Source: Methanothrix sp. (GTDB taxonomy: Archaea; Halobacteriota; Methanosarcinia; Methanotrichales; Methanotrichaceae). From it: a stretch of 40,499 nt of DNA. The notes under the pieces are model-generated. The model ran no database searches and was not told the DNA's origin. It saw nothing but the letters and a program-made list of their open reading frames with translations. Each line of letters starts with the position of its first letter. Position 1 is the stretch's first letter. This document shows positions 25,663-34,120 of the stretch, in pieces. The stretch spans positions 1 to 40,499 of the forward strand of contig JAPKYD010000130.1 of the NCBI GenBank assembly GCA_026394475.1, written 5' to 3'. Both the position numbers and the translations under genes were made by a program.

Positions 25663-25701
25663 GAAAGTTTTATTATAAAACATTCAATAAGAAAAACTTT
25701 C
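25663..25701. terminator. Inverted repeat between convergent genes
   Basis: GAAAGTTTT (25663-25671) pairs perfectly with AAAACTTTC (25693-25701). Inside it is a second small hairpin, GTTTTA-TTA-TAAAAC (25667-25681), which shares bases with the outer left arm. It lies ~50 nt after the mch stop and ~30 nt before the end of the convergent membrane gene, with T-rich arms in both directions. Confidence 0.5.
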
Positions 25702-25731
25702 GAACGGTTCCCAAAAAAGGGCGAGCGGCCA

Positions 25732-26109
25732 TTATCGCCCGTGACGATCGAGCAGATAACCAAACCCGGCTGTGATCAAGGGTATGATGAGGTAAGTCAG
25801 CCCAATATCCTTCACATAATCCGCAAAAGACATCTTCATGGGCCCCTGCATGAAGAGCAGAAGGTCCAGGAAGAGGTTGATCAGGAGCCAGGCAAGTCCA
25901 AGCTCTAATCCTTCTCTCAGAGATCCTAAGGCCGCCTGCCGGAAATAGATCAAGGAAAAATAGACGACGCAGGCTGTTATGACCACGGGCATAATGGACT
26001 CAAACAGGGGACGTTCCGTGGTGTGAAGCGAATATATCAGGACGGAAACCGCAAAGGGTATGAGCCAGGTCAGAAACCCAAAGAGAATCACTCTTGAATA
26101 CGTTCGCAT
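25732..26109 (-). CDS. Four-helix integral membrane protein
   Basis: 125 residues from MRTYSRVILF, with four predicted membrane spans (FGFLTWLIPFAVSVLIYSL, MPVVITACVVYFSLIYF, LELGLAWLLINLFLDLLLFM, IGLTYLIIPLITAGFGYLL). GGGATGAG upstream serves the ATG at 26109; an in-frame TTG at 26169 would add a 20-residue basic leader. Divergent from the methanogenesis marker 14 gene. It is similar in size and layout to many uncharacterised archaeal membrane proteins; the function is unknown. Confidence 0.7.
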   Translation of the reverse strand: MRTYSRVILFGFLTWLIPFAVSVLIYSLHTTERPLFESIMPVVITACVVYFSLIYFRQAALGSLREGLELGLAWLLINLFLDLLLFMQGPMKMSFADYVKDIGLTYLIIPLITAGFGYLLDRHGR

Positions 26110-26203
26110 AAACTCATCCCTAATTTCCCTACCAGGATTTACCTTTTTGCCAAAGATCGAAGTAACCAAAGGATTTAACGCTCTTAATGTTCTTCACCAA
26201 ATC

Positions 26204-27727
26204 ATGAACTTCGGCAGCAGCCTCTTCAAGTCCAAGCCTAAGCCCCGCATTGCACAGAGCCCGCCGGTTAACTACCTGGACCTCAGGACCAAGCCCTACT
26301 ACATCGTAGCCTCGGTAGAGGTCGGAAATACTACTACGAAGAGCATCCTCACCGCCACGGACATGAACACCGGCAAGACCTATATCGCCAATAAAACCGT
26401 GAAGATGACCAGGGATGTCAGAGCGCCGAAGGCGGGAGAGGAGATCTTCGCCCGCACCATCAACGGCACTGCTCTCACCAAGGAATCCATAGCCGAGCTG
26501 GTGCGAAATACTCTCATCGAGAGCCACGAGAGGGCCAGGCTGGACATCAAGACCGACCTGCACTTCGTGGTACGATCTACGGGCGTCGTGGCCGAGCTGG
26601 ACTCGCCCGACCAGGTGGGCGCCTTCATCCAGGCCCTGGCCCAGGGGTGTCTCATGGCAGGCGTGCCTCCGCGGCTGATGACTCCGGCCATGAGCATTCA
26701 CAACATCCTGGAGAAGTTCAAGCGCTACACTATGATCGAAAAGGTGATCTTCATGGGCGCAGTGGCTTCCTGCTTTCCGCCCCAGGGGGCTACGGGCGTA
26801 GAGGTGGTGGCCAATGAGATGGAGGGCGAGCTGGCTACGGCCGGTATAAAAGAGGGAAGCCGCTGGACGGATGTGGACTTTCGCAACCCCTGCCTCTCCA
26901 TGGACTTCGGCACCACCCTGGATGGCCGGGTCACCAGCCAGGAGCTGCCTTATGCCCATACCATCGGAAACCTGCTCGGCCTGGCGGGAGCCATTCCTGA
27001 CGCTGTGGTCCAGGGCACGGGCCTGGTGGACCGCCAAACAGGCGCCACTCTGGACATCTTCGACCCCAAGATGAGGCCCGAGTACGGCAAAGAGGCCCAA
27101 GCATACGCGGATCAGATTGACGAGATAGTAGTAATAGAGAAGGTTCCCCCGAGCCGCACCAAATACGGCCTCGTGCCTGTGAATCCTGCCGCAGCAGCGC
27201 AGAACAATGTCGTTCTCATCGGCTGCGACGTGGGCGTCAACGGCAGCGACATGTGCAAGCTCTCCGAGATCGGGGCAGATCTTTACAGCTCCAGGGGACT
27301 GAAGACGCTCTTCGGAACGCTGGACCTGGTGTCCGCCCGCATCGCTCGTCGGCTGGTCGAGGTGGGCATCGAAGAGGGCATCGTCACCAGGAGGACGGCC
27401 CTAGGGGTCACGGGCCGGGCGGGGATAAGCGGCAATAAGCCCAGCCTGATCCTGGAGGAGATCGGGAATCTCGAGCTTTACGACGAGCCGGAGAGGAACG
27501 TGGTCTTTGTGGACGATGGCCTGGCCAGAGGAGCGGCAGTGATGGCACGCTGCATGAACTCCATGGGCACGCCCAAGAATCCATTAGGGGGCTTGCGGGA
27601 AGGCAGGTGCATCCTCAAGGAGAGAATGGATTTCGAGTCCCGGAAAGGAGCCGCCCCTGTTCCCCAAGAGGCGGCGCCCCGGGAGGAGACACAGGCTTAT
27701 TTCGTAGGAGGCCATAAGAGAGCTTAA
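26204..27727 (+). CDS. Methanogenesis marker protein 14
   Basis: About 507 residues. TIGR03285-type protein, found in methanogens and their relatives and of unknown biochemical role. It has an acetate-kinase/Hsp70-like (ASKHA) ATPase pattern: phosphate-1 loop ASVEVGNTTTKSIL (~residue 35), phosphate-2 SMDFGTTLDGRV, and the adenosine-side VVFVDDGLARGAAVMAR. TRDVRAPKAGEEIFARTING and FPPQGATGVEVVANEMEGEL are family stretches. The start is ATG at 26204; the frame is open further upstream but lacks a good start. The stop is 2 nt before the next gene, so the pair is an operon. Confidence 0.92.
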   Translation: MNFGSSLFKSKPKPRIAQSPPVNYLDLRTKPYYIVASVEVGNTTTKSILTATDMNTGKTYIANKTVKMTRDVRAPKAGEEIFARTINGTALTKESIAELVRNTLIESHERARLDIKTDLHFVVRSTGVVAELDSPDQVGAFIQALAQGCLMAGVPPRLMTPAMSIHNILEKFKRYTMIEKVIFMGAVASCFPPQGATGVEVVANEMEGELATAGIKEGSRWTDVDFRNPCLSMDFGTTLDGRVTSQELPYAHTIGNLLGLAGAIPDAVVQGTGLVDRQTGATLDIFDPKMRPEYGKEAQAYADQIDEIVVIEKVPPSRTKYGLVPVNPAAAAQNNVVLIGCDVGVNGSDMCKLSEIGADLYSSRGLKTLFGTLDLVSARIARRLVEVGIEEGIVTRRTALGVTGRAGISGNKPSLILEEIGNLELYDEPERNVVFVDDGLARGAAVMARCMNSMGTPKNPLGGLREGRCILKERMDFESRKGAAPVPQEAAPREETQAYFVGGHKRA

Positions 27728-27729
27728 GA

Positions 27730-28464
27730 ATGCCCTCTAAAAGATACAGCCCCAGACCTGCAGAGGAAAAGGAGATCCCAGTATCCATCTTGGCAATCGA
27801 TAGGCGAGAGGAGATGCTGTGGATCGCCGCCGGGGCCAAAGCAGCTGCCGGGCAGGACGCCTTTCCTCCCTGCATCAAGAACATATTGCAAAGAGGCAGC
27901 CGAAGAGCCGCAGGCGAGAAGGGCAAGCACAGGATAGCGGCGATCCTGGCTGCTTTCCTTGGACAGCTGGGCTTTTGCGAGGCGGAGGCGAAGCAGCTCT
28001 GGTCCGGGGTATCAGACGTCGAAGACAGGGTCTTTTCGGAATGGTTCCAGAAGATGCACTGCCCGAAGTGCGAGACACTGAAGAAGGAGAGCAAAGGCTA
28101 CCCTGACCTGGGAACGGCAGATCTGGGGCTCTGCCAGCCGGATGGGTTGTGCAAAGAGTTCGAGGGTCCGGTAGAGTATGCATGCAGGATAAAGTCGGAG
28201 GAGGACAAGGGTACTGGCTCGCAAAAGCAGATCAAGATCCTCTATCTGGCCAGAGTCTTAGACTGGACTTCAGGCCGGGAGGGCGAGATTGAACTAACCG
28301 GGGCCGAGAGGGATGAGCTGGAGGCACTGCTGGTGGAATTGGCCGCTCAGAAGGATAAGAGACTGATCTTTAGCAGGGTCAAAGTGCGGGGAAGGCTTCG
28401 GCCCAGGTTCTTCCTCAGGGATGGTGAAGGGCCGCGCAGGCAGATGCTCTCGGACCTTCTTTGA
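27730..28464 (+). CDS. Stand-alone Fe-S protein resembling the C-terminal domain of archaeal primase large subunit
   Basis: 244 residues. Residues 45-53 (FPPCIKNIL), the helical stretch GKHRIAAILAAFLGQLGFCE (64-83), W91, and F102 to HCPKC (110-114) follow the pattern of the 4Fe-4S C-terminal domain of PriL. Cys48, 111, 114 and 135 or 141 are candidate ligands. The N-terminal PriL domain is missing; instead there is a short leader and a C-terminal acidic/basic tail. It is probably not the replicative PriL but a paralogue of unknown role. It is coupled to methanogenesis marker 14 (2-nt gap), which suggests a common pathway; that link is inference. Confidence 0.7.
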   Translation: MPSKRYSPRPAEEKEIPVSILAIDRREEMLWIAAGAKAAAGQDAFPPCIKNILQRGSRRAAGEKGKHRIAAILAAFLGQLGFCEAEAKQLWSGVSDVEDRVFSEWFQKMHCPKCETLKKESKGYPDLGTADLGLCQPDGLCKEFEGPVEYACRIKSEEDKGTGSQKQIKILYLARVLDWTSGREGEIELTGAERDELEALLVELAAQKDKRLIFSRVKVRGRLRPRFFLRDGEGPRRQMLSDLL

Positions 28465-28524
28465 GAGTTCTCGTTATTCTAAAAAAAATTATAAAAGCAA
28501 ACTTGTTTCCAACCTGGATGGAGT

Positions 28525-29115
28525 TCATCCCAGTTTCGTGATGCCAGGAGCGTTACCAGGCGTATGGCCAGTGGCAATGCCTGAGCCGATTACCTCTATC
28601 TGCAAAGCATCACTGAAGGTCCCTGAGGCTTGCAGGGAAGACACCACAATTGTCGCATTGTAGATACCGGCTGCAACACTGGCATTCCAGACACCAGAGT
28701 ACTCATTATCAGCGGTTTGCAGCAGGCTCAGCCTTCCAACCTCCGCGTCCGCCGAGTTGTTAATAGTCGCAGCGGCCGTCAGCAGGGTCCCGTTCTCTGC
28801 CTGTTTGCCAGAAGAATCCAAGCTGCCCTCGTTAAAGACTGCGGTTATCTCGACGGAGCCTCCAGAGTTCACCGGATTTGGCTTGGCGCTCGCATTTATC
28901 AGGGCAATGCTGAACTGAGAATCCTTCTGACGTTCCACCTTTGGACCCCAGACTGAGTTGGAATCGCTCTGGGGTGCGCCTTCCAGAAACTTGGCTACAT
29001 TTGCGCTCCAATCCGCATCTTCCTGGCTCTGACATTTGGCATATTCGGTGACTGCTAAACCTGCTATGGCCACCGTGAGAGCGACAAAGACCAGAATCGA
29101 TATTGATTTTATCAT
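28525..29115 (-). CDS. Secreted or membrane-anchored protein with a beta-sandwich domain
   Basis: 196 residues. The N-terminus (IKSISILVFVALTVAIAGLA) is a signal peptide or anchor. The rest is Ser/Asn/Ala-rich with sequons and an Ig-like strand pattern (ASAKPNPVNSGGSVEITAVF... EYSGVWNASVAAGIYNATIV). It ends in a Gly/Pro tail. A clear TATA element lies upstream (minus-strand ATCATATAAATAAAGC, 29165-29180). It probably sits at the cell surface; the function is unknown. Confidence 0.7.
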   Translation of the reverse strand: MIKSISILVFVALTVAIAGLAVTEYAKCQSQEDADWSANVAKFLEGAPQSDSNSVWGPKVERQKDSQFSIALINASAKPNPVNSGGSVEITAVFNEGSLDSSGKQAENGTLLTAAATINNSADAEVGRLSLLQTADNEYSGVWNASVAAGIYNATIVVSSLQASGTFSDALQIEVIGSGIATGHTPGNAPGITKLG

Positions 29116-29164
29116 AGCTTTTCCCCGATCTTATGAAATCGAGATCAGCACTCTGGCGATTAGG

Positions 29165-29180
29165 GCTTTATTTATATGAT
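29165..29180 (-). promoter_or_regulatory. TATA element of the secreted-protein gene
   Basis: On the minus strand ATATAAATAAAGC is a near-consensus archaeal TATA box ~55 nt before the ATG at 29115. Confidence 0.5.
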
Positions 29181-29207
29181 CCTGGCGCTTGGAATACAAG
29201 GATCTAT

Positions 29208-30137
29208 TTATTCTTCGTTCCAAGGGCCAAGATATATCATCCCCATGCCGACAGCGATTTCCAGTATCAAGATTCCCATTCGGCCCCCAAAAAATCCAGC
29301 GCCGGAGAAAAAGAGAGGGAAGAGCCCATACCAGACAAATGCTGTGAACCATGCCAGGGCAAAGAGGGCAGTCTTCTCCATAAGAGTGAGCTTGAGCTGC
29401 AGGCAGAGCGATGGGAATACAGAGAGGAACAGGAGGGCGAATGCAGCGATGAGCAGCAGGGTGCCGACGAAAGTTGCCAGCCATGGAGAGAGACTGAATG
29501 CGGTCTCGAAGTAATACAGATCTCCGCCGTCATAGAGGACCGATCGGAGCGGGATATACGACCAAACCTGGGCAATATTGTGAAGAGCAACCCAGAAGAA
29601 GAGGAAGAAGACGAGAGAGGATCGCCTCACTCCTGGCAAGAAGAGCAGGGCAAGCGCCAGCACCGCGAGGAAGACGTTCATGAGCGGCCCGGCGATGGAG
29701 ATCATCCCTGCAGCAGCGTTGTTCCCCGTTGCCATGAGATGAGGATAGACGACGGGATCATCGATCGCTGAGATCCCCCGCAATGTCCAGTCCTGCCCAT
29801 AATAAATGTCAAGCGGGGTTGTTTTCAGCACGCCAAGGAGATAAGCAACGGTAGAATGCGACCATTCATGAAGAAGAAGGGAGCTGTACTTAGCGATTAA
29901 GTAGAAGGCAATAGTGGCCAGGGCAAATAGGTAGGGATTGGCACGCCAGGAGGAAAGGGCTGGGGCGGCACGGCTTCGCGTTAGGAGGAAGCCCAGGACG
30001 AGCCCTCCGAAGCCGATGAAGATGTCGATCGTAAAGGCTGAATGCGGCCCGTAGATGAGGGAAAGGAGATATCCCAGAAAGAACAGGAATGCAAGGGCAC
30101 CGGAGATGAGAAGATCGCGTTTTCTCTGGCTACTCAT
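29208..30137 (-). CDS. Putative membrane zinc metalloprotease with HExxH motif
   Basis: 309 residues from MSSQRKRDLL (ATG at 30137; upstream in-frame starts add up to seven residues). About eight hydrophobic spans. HEWSH (residues 90-94) at the end of a membrane helix is an HExxH zinc motif, and SIAGPLMNVFLAVLAL (~150) is like the GPxxN segment of M50/site-2 proteases. These two support an intramembrane protease, but the later Asp motif of M50 is not obvious. It could instead be a non-proteolytic membrane protein. Substrates are unknown; the neighbouring secreted protein is on the same strand downstream. Confidence 0.6.
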   Translation of the reverse strand: MSSQRKRDLLISGALAFLFFLGYLLSLIYGPHSAFTIDIFIGFGGLVLGFLLTRSRAAPALSSWRANPYLFALATIAFYLIAKYSSLLLHEWSHSTVAYLLGVLKTTPLDIYYGQDWTLRGISAIDDPVVYPHLMATGNNAAAGMISIAGPLMNVFLAVLALALLFLPGVRRSSLVFFLFFWVALHNIAQVWSYIPLRSVLYDGGDLYYFETAFSLSPWLATFVGTLLLIAAFALLFLSVFPSLCLQLKLTLMEKTALFALAWFTAFVWYGLFPLFFSGAGFFGGRMGILILEIAVGMGMIYLGPWNEE

Positions 30138-30216
30138 GGAAATCATTCCATCTGCCACGAATTAAAATTTTCTGTCTGGATAAGCCTGATATGCAAGGAT
30201 CACGATCTCTAACTTC

Positions 30217-31065
30217 ATGTTCAAGGTAGGAGAATATTATGAGGATGAGGCCAAATCCATAGCCGGTTATCTGAGGGATGCCGGCTTCAAGGTGGATATC
30301 AAGGGCCTGGTCCAGGCCAGGACTGATATCACTGCTTCCTTGCAGGGCAGGCATAGCGAGTTGAAAGGAAAGATCGATGCCTTTGAGAGGTATGAGCGCT
30401 TCCTGGCCGCCATCAAATCTGCCGTGGAAAAGGGGGCTACGCAGGAGAGCTTCAGAGATCTTTTCCTGACCATGCTTGACCCAAGCTGGAAAGACAAAAG
30501 GGAAAAGTTCAAGGAACTTCAGGATTCGTCTGAGGAAGTGGATGAAGAATCCGGAATGGACGTCATCAAGAGCATAGCCGAATGGGTGGTAGCCATGGAT
30601 TTCGCAGAGAAAGTCGTCGAGATCAACGACATAAAGCTCGGGGAGCCGATGGACGGTTGTCTTGATGATCCACTCCTCAGCATTCCCGTCAACCCTGCGG
30701 ATTACGAGCCCGGGGACTCCATGCTCCGGGGGAGAGTGGACGTGGATCTGGTTAAAAAGTATGAGATCTCCATAGATGAGTTCTACACGCCCCTCTTCCA
30801 GAAGATCGACGAGGAGTTCGGGGAAAAGTACCACGAGGAATATCTGCAGATCATGGCCCTGGGACTATTGATAGATGACCTGGTGGACGAGCCGTCCGAG
30901 GGAAAGATGGACATTGAGGACTTTGCCGAGAGGTGCATTCTCGATTTCGGTGATAAGGACATCCTCAGCATCGATGCGAGCCTGGTGGCCGAAGAGGTCG
31001 CCCGATCCCTGGAGAAGAACGGAATAATAAAGATGAAGGGCAGCACAATAAAGTGGAAATCCTAA
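30217..31065 (+). CDS. Uncharacterised conserved archaeal protein
   Basis: 282 residues, soluble and acidic. The opening FKVGEYYEDEAKSIAGYLRD resembles a two-strand/helix fold; the middle is coiled (FERYERFLAAIKSAVEKG), and the C-terminus looks winged-helix-like (DASLVAEEVARSLEKNGIIK with KGSTIKWKS as a wing). I know of similar hypothetical proteins in Methanosarcinales but no function. It lies 108 nt ahead of rpl15e, which has its own TATA element, so it is not clearly part of that superoperon. Confidence 0.7.
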   Translation: MFKVGEYYEDEAKSIAGYLRDAGFKVDIKGLVQARTDITASLQGRHSELKGKIDAFERYERFLAAIKSAVEKGATQESFRDLFLTMLDPSWKDKREKFKELQDSSEEVDEESGMDVIKSIAEWVVAMDFAEKVVEINDIKLGEPMDGCLDDPLLSIPVNPADYEPGDSMLRGRVDVDLVKKYEISIDEFYTPLFQKIDEEFGEKYHEEYLQIMALGLLIDDLVDEPSEGKMDIEDFAERCILDFGDKDILSIDASLVAEEVARSLEKNGIIKMKGSTIKWKS

Positions 31066-31090
31066 GCTGATCTGCGAGCTGTTCCTCTGG

Positions 31091-31103
31091 CAAACCTTTA
31101 TCT
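31091..31103 (+). promoter_or_regulatory. Candidate promoter of the exosome superoperon
   Basis: CAAACCTTTATCT is TATA-like, ~75 nt before rpl15e, and is the only clear promoter-like site before the collinear run of genes that follows. Confidence 0.4.
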
Positions 31104-31173
31104 CCCAGAAGCGGATTGGAGCTTTAGATCCGGAATGTGACCCTTAGGTCGAACCGGATATGGGTGAAAAGAG

Positions 31174-31761
31174 ATGAAGTCTTTTTACGGCTATATAGGC
31201 GAGGCCTGGTCCTCTCCCCGAGAGGGCTACGTCGGTGCGCTCAGGCAGGACAGGCTCAGGGCCTGGCGCCGAGAGATGACCGTGCAGAAGATCGAGAGGC
31301 CGACCCGCCTGGACAGGGCGCGGAAATTGGGCTACAAGGCCAAGCAGGGCATCGTCGTGGCGCGCGTGAAGGTGAGGCGCGGCGGGCGCAGAAAGTCCCG
31401 TTACGTGCGCAACCGCAAGACCAGCAAGATGGGCGTGAACATGATGACCATGGCCAAGTCCATCCAGCGCATAGCGGAAGAGCGGGCTGGCAGACGGTTC
31501 CGCAATATGGAAGTTCTCAACTCCTACTGGGTGGGAGAGGACGGTAAGCACAAGTGGTACGAGGTGATCCTGGTCGATCCCGACAATCCCTCCATCCAGA
31601 GCGACAAGGATCTTAACTGGGTCATGGACGACGTTCACCGGGGCAGGGCCGTGCGCGGCAAGACCAGCGCCGGCCGCAAAGGGCGCGGCCTCCGGAGAAA
31701 GGGCTTCGGCACCGAGAAGACCAGGCCCGGGATCAGGGCGCATGACGGCAAAGGAAAGTAA
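31174..31761 (+). CDS. rpl15e: Ribosomal protein eL15
   Basis: 195 residues. Component of the large ribosomal subunit, archaeal/eukaryal-specific. Signatures: AREK-type start replaced by [70 protein letters not shown], and the basic C-terminal tail [20 protein letters not shown]. It is the first gene of the superoperon; its TAA is followed directly by the GTG of the next gene. Confidence 0.97.
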   Translation: MKSFYGYIGEAWSSPREGYVGALRQDRLRAWRREMTVQKIERPTRLDRARKLGYKAKQGIVVARVKVRRGGRRKSRYVRNRKTSKMGVNMMTMAKSIQRIAEERAGRRFRNMEVLNSYWVGEDGKHKWYEVILVDPDNPSIQSDKDLNWVMDDVHRGRAVRGKTSAGRKGRGLRRKGFGTEKTRPGIRAHDGKGK

Positions 31762-32178
31762 GTGATTGACAGGGTCTCTTTCCGGGCCTTCGTGGCAGCG
31801 ACTGAGGACGAGAGCCGGGTACGCGAAGCCCTCGGCATCTTCGTTCCCCTGGACAGAATCTCTGCTATCACTGCGCAAGGCCACTTCGGAAATGAGATCA
31901 AGATCCTGGAGGCCAGCCTCAGAAAAAAGGATGCTCTGGCCTTCTTTCAAATTCTGCGAGAGCAGCTTCCTGCGGGAGATCTGGTCCGGCTGCGGCGGGA
32001 GATACCGGAGAGATTGGCAGAGAACAGCCACTTCCACCTCCGCCTGGACAAGCAGGCCGCCTACAAGGGCATGCTGCGCCTGACGGACTCATCTGACGCT
32101 TTGGACATTTCTGCTCTGGTCAAGACCTACCCTGCCCGGCGCGAGGAGGCCTTGAGCATCTTGAGTGAGCTCTTATGA
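31762..32178 (+). CDS. COG1325-type RNA-binding protein linked to the exosome
   Basis: 138 residues, GTG start directly after the rpl15e stop. The sequence IDRVSFRAFVAATEDESRVR, ISAITAQGHFGNEIKILEA, FHLRLDKQAAYKGMLRL and ISALVKTYPARREEALSIL matches the small archaeal family predicted to assist the exosome or RNase P. It overlaps rnp3 by ATGA. The biochemical role is unproven. Confidence 0.9.
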   Translation: MIDRVSFRAFVAATEDESRVREALGIFVPLDRISAITAQGHFGNEIKILEASLRKKDALAFFQILREQLPAGDLVRLRREIPERLAENSHFHLRLDKQAAYKGMLRLTDSSDALDISALVKTYPARREEALSILSELL

Positions 32179-32852
32179 GCTTTTACGAATGCCTGAAAGC
32201 CTATCCCGAAGGCTCTGCCTCCGCCAGCCGCCTGGCCTTGACCGCGAAGCGCCTGGGCTATCGGGGGCTGATCATCTGCAACCAGGAGCCAAGCAAGGTC
32301 TTCAGACCGGAAGCTGCAGATCGCATAAAGGGCATCAGCCTTACCATTGGTGCAGAGATCAAGGCCACCAACATCAGAGCATTGCGAGGCCGTATCTTGG
32401 CGCTGCGGGGGAGCTACCCGTTTCTCGCCGTCCAGGGAGTGACGGAGGAGACGGTTCGGGCTGCCTGCGAGGATCCCAGCGTCGATCTGCTGCTGCATCC
32501 CTGTGATGGCCGAAGGCCTTTCACCATCGCCTCGGCCAGGGCGGCAAGGCTAAATAGGGTGGCCATTGGCTTTGACCTGAGCCCGCTGATGCGCCTGCGG
32601 GGCAGCTCTCGCGCCCGCTGGCTGGAGGCCACCAAGCGCAATCTGAAACTTGCTCGCAAGTTCGATCTGGCTCTGGTCATAACCGCAAACGCAAGATCTC
32701 ATCTGGATCTTCGGGCTCCCAGGGATCTCCTAGCCCTGGCAGAGGTGGCAGGCTTTGATCCTGGGGAGGCGGCAGCAGCCCTGCAGCTGCCAGGCAAGCT
32801 GGTGGAGCTGAACCGCAAGAAATGGCTCGGTCCGGGAGTGGAGCTTCTTTGA
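32175..32852 (+). CDS. rnp3: RNase P protein component 3 (Rpp30 homologue)
   Basis: 225 residues. TIM-barrel subunit of archaeal RNase P, which trims the 5' end of pre-tRNA. Pattern: RLALTAKRLGYRGLIICN, GISLTIGAEIKATNIRALRG, DLLLHPCDGRRPFTIASARA, RVAIGFDLSPLMRL, and LVITANARSHLDLRAPRDL. It is coupled to both neighbours: ATGA overlap in front, TTGA overlap behind with rnp2. Confidence 0.95.
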   Translation: MSFYECLKAYPEGSASASRLALTAKRLGYRGLIICNQEPSKVFRPEAADRIKGISLTIGAEIKATNIRALRGRILALRGSYPFLAVQGVTEETVRAACEDPSVDLLLHPCDGRRPFTIASARAARLNRVAIGFDLSPLMRLRGSSRARWLEATKRNLKLARKFDLALVITANARSHLDLRAPRDLLALAEVAGFDPGEAAAALQLPGKLVELNRKKWLGPGVELL

Positions 32853-33388
32853 GGAGCAGGCTGCCGGTGCTGCGCACCAGAAGGAGATACCTGGCCTTTG
32901 CGCTCGAAGCAGAAGGCGAAATACAGCCGAACGAGCTGATGGGCGAGATCCACTCGTCCCAGTTTTCGCTTTTCGGCGATGCGGGCGCCGCGAAAAACAG
33001 GCTCAAGCTGATCTCTTTCGACGGCCGTTTCGGTCTCCTGCGCTGCCATCACATCTATATTCAGGATACCAGGGCTATTCTGGCTTCGATCTGCTCGATC
33101 AATGGAATTAGGGTCGCACTACGTACAAAAGGGGTCTTCGGAACGATCAAATCCGCCACAGAAAAGTATATACCGCAACTAGGTAAAATAAGTGCTGAAA
33201 ACGACGGAAGAAGAATCGAGCTGGAAGAAGTTTCCGGGTGGATTATTCGCACCCATGGCCTTGAAGTCGATCTCTGTCCGGATGACCGGAATAAGACCAA
33301 AGGATCAGATACCAGATACCTGGGACTGACCTCTTTTGATTTATGTGGAGGACACGAGGATGCAGATGGCACCCCAGATGGGTTATGA
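32849..33388 (+). CDS. rnp2: RNase P protein component 2 (Pop5 homologue) with long C-terminal tail
   Basis: 179 residues from TTG at 32849, which overlaps the rnp3 stop (TTGA). The Pop5 core is clear: [64 protein letters not shown]. The usual family length is ~120-160; here ~55 extra residues ([20 protein letters not shown]...) follow and the frame ends 29 nt inside psmA. The tail could be a real extension or read-through of a former intergenic region: a TATA-like GTATATACC lies near 33173. Confidence 0.85.
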   Translation: MRSRLPVLRTRRRYLAFALEAEGEIQPNELMGEIHSSQFSLFGDAGAAKNRLKLISFDGRFGLLRCHHIYIQDTRAILASICSINGIRVALRTKGVFGTIKSATEKYIPQLGKISAENDGRRIELEEVSGWIIRTHGLEVDLCPDDRNKTKGSDTRYLGLTSFDLCGGHEDADGTPDGL

Positions 33389-34118
33389 CAGGGCAATTAC
33401 TGTATTCAGCCCTGACGGCAGACTATTTCAAGTTGAGTACGCCCGTGAGGCCGTTCGGAGAGGAACGACGGCCGTGGGCATAAAGGCGATTGACGGCGTG
33501 GCCGTGCTGGTGGACAAGAGGATCACCAGCAGGCTCATGGAGCCCAAGTCCATTGAGAAGATATTTCAGATAGATACTCACATTGGCGCCGCCACATCCG
33601 GCCTGGTGGCGGACGCCAGAGTGCTCATCGATAGAGCTAGGGTGGAGAGCCAGATCAACCGGCTGGTCTACGATGAGCCGATCGGGGTCGAGGCTCTGGC
33701 TAAGAAGATCTGCGATTTCAAGCAGCAATATACCCAGTATGGCGGAGTTCGGCCCTTTGGAACAGCACTTTTGATCATCGGCGCTGAGGAGGATAGATCG
33801 CGCCTCTTTGAGACCGATCCTTCCGGAGCCCTTCTGGAGTACAAGGCCACGGGCATAGGCGCGGGCCGCTCCGCCGTAATGGAGGTCTTCGAGGAGAAGT
33901 ACAGAGAAGACCTGAAGATGGACGATGCCATCCTCCTGGGCCTGGAGGCGCTTTACAAGGCAGCCGAAGGCAAGGTCGAGGCGGCGACCACGGAGATCGG
34001 CATCATCAAGCTCGCTGACAAAAAGTTCTACAAGCTGACGGAGAAAGAAGTGGCAGAATATGTTGGCAGGATGAAAGCCTTAGTAGAAAGCGGCAAAGGA
34101 GAGAAGGAAGAGGCATAA
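33360..34118 (+). CDS. psmA: Proteasome subunit alpha
   Basis: 252 residues. Outer-ring subunit of the 20S proteasome. The N-terminal gate with the YDR motif ([15 protein letters not shown]) and [19 protein letters not shown] is typical, followed by [36 protein letters not shown], and [18 protein letters not shown]. The start is ATG at 33360 after GGAGG; an earlier ATG at 33336 is out of keeping with the conserved N-terminus. It overlaps the rnp2 tail and is followed 2 nt later by the SBDS gene. Confidence 0.97.
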   Translation: MQMAPQMGYDRAITVFSPDGRLFQVEYAREAVRRGTTAVGIKAIDGVAVLVDKRITSRLMEPKSIEKIFQIDTHIGAATSGLVADARVLIDRARVESQINRLVYDEPIGVEALAKKICDFKQQYTQYGGVRPFGTALLIIGAEEDRSRLFETDPSGALLEYKATGIGAGRSAVMEVFEEKYREDLKMDDAILLGLEALYKAAEGKVEAATTEIGIIKLADKKFYKLTEKEVAEYVGRMKALVESGKGEKEEA

Positions 34119-34120
34119 GA

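Noticed and set aside
26129-27100. 323-codon minus-strand frame across methanogenesis marker 14
   Set aside because: Antisense to a recognised conserved protein; no motif of its own.
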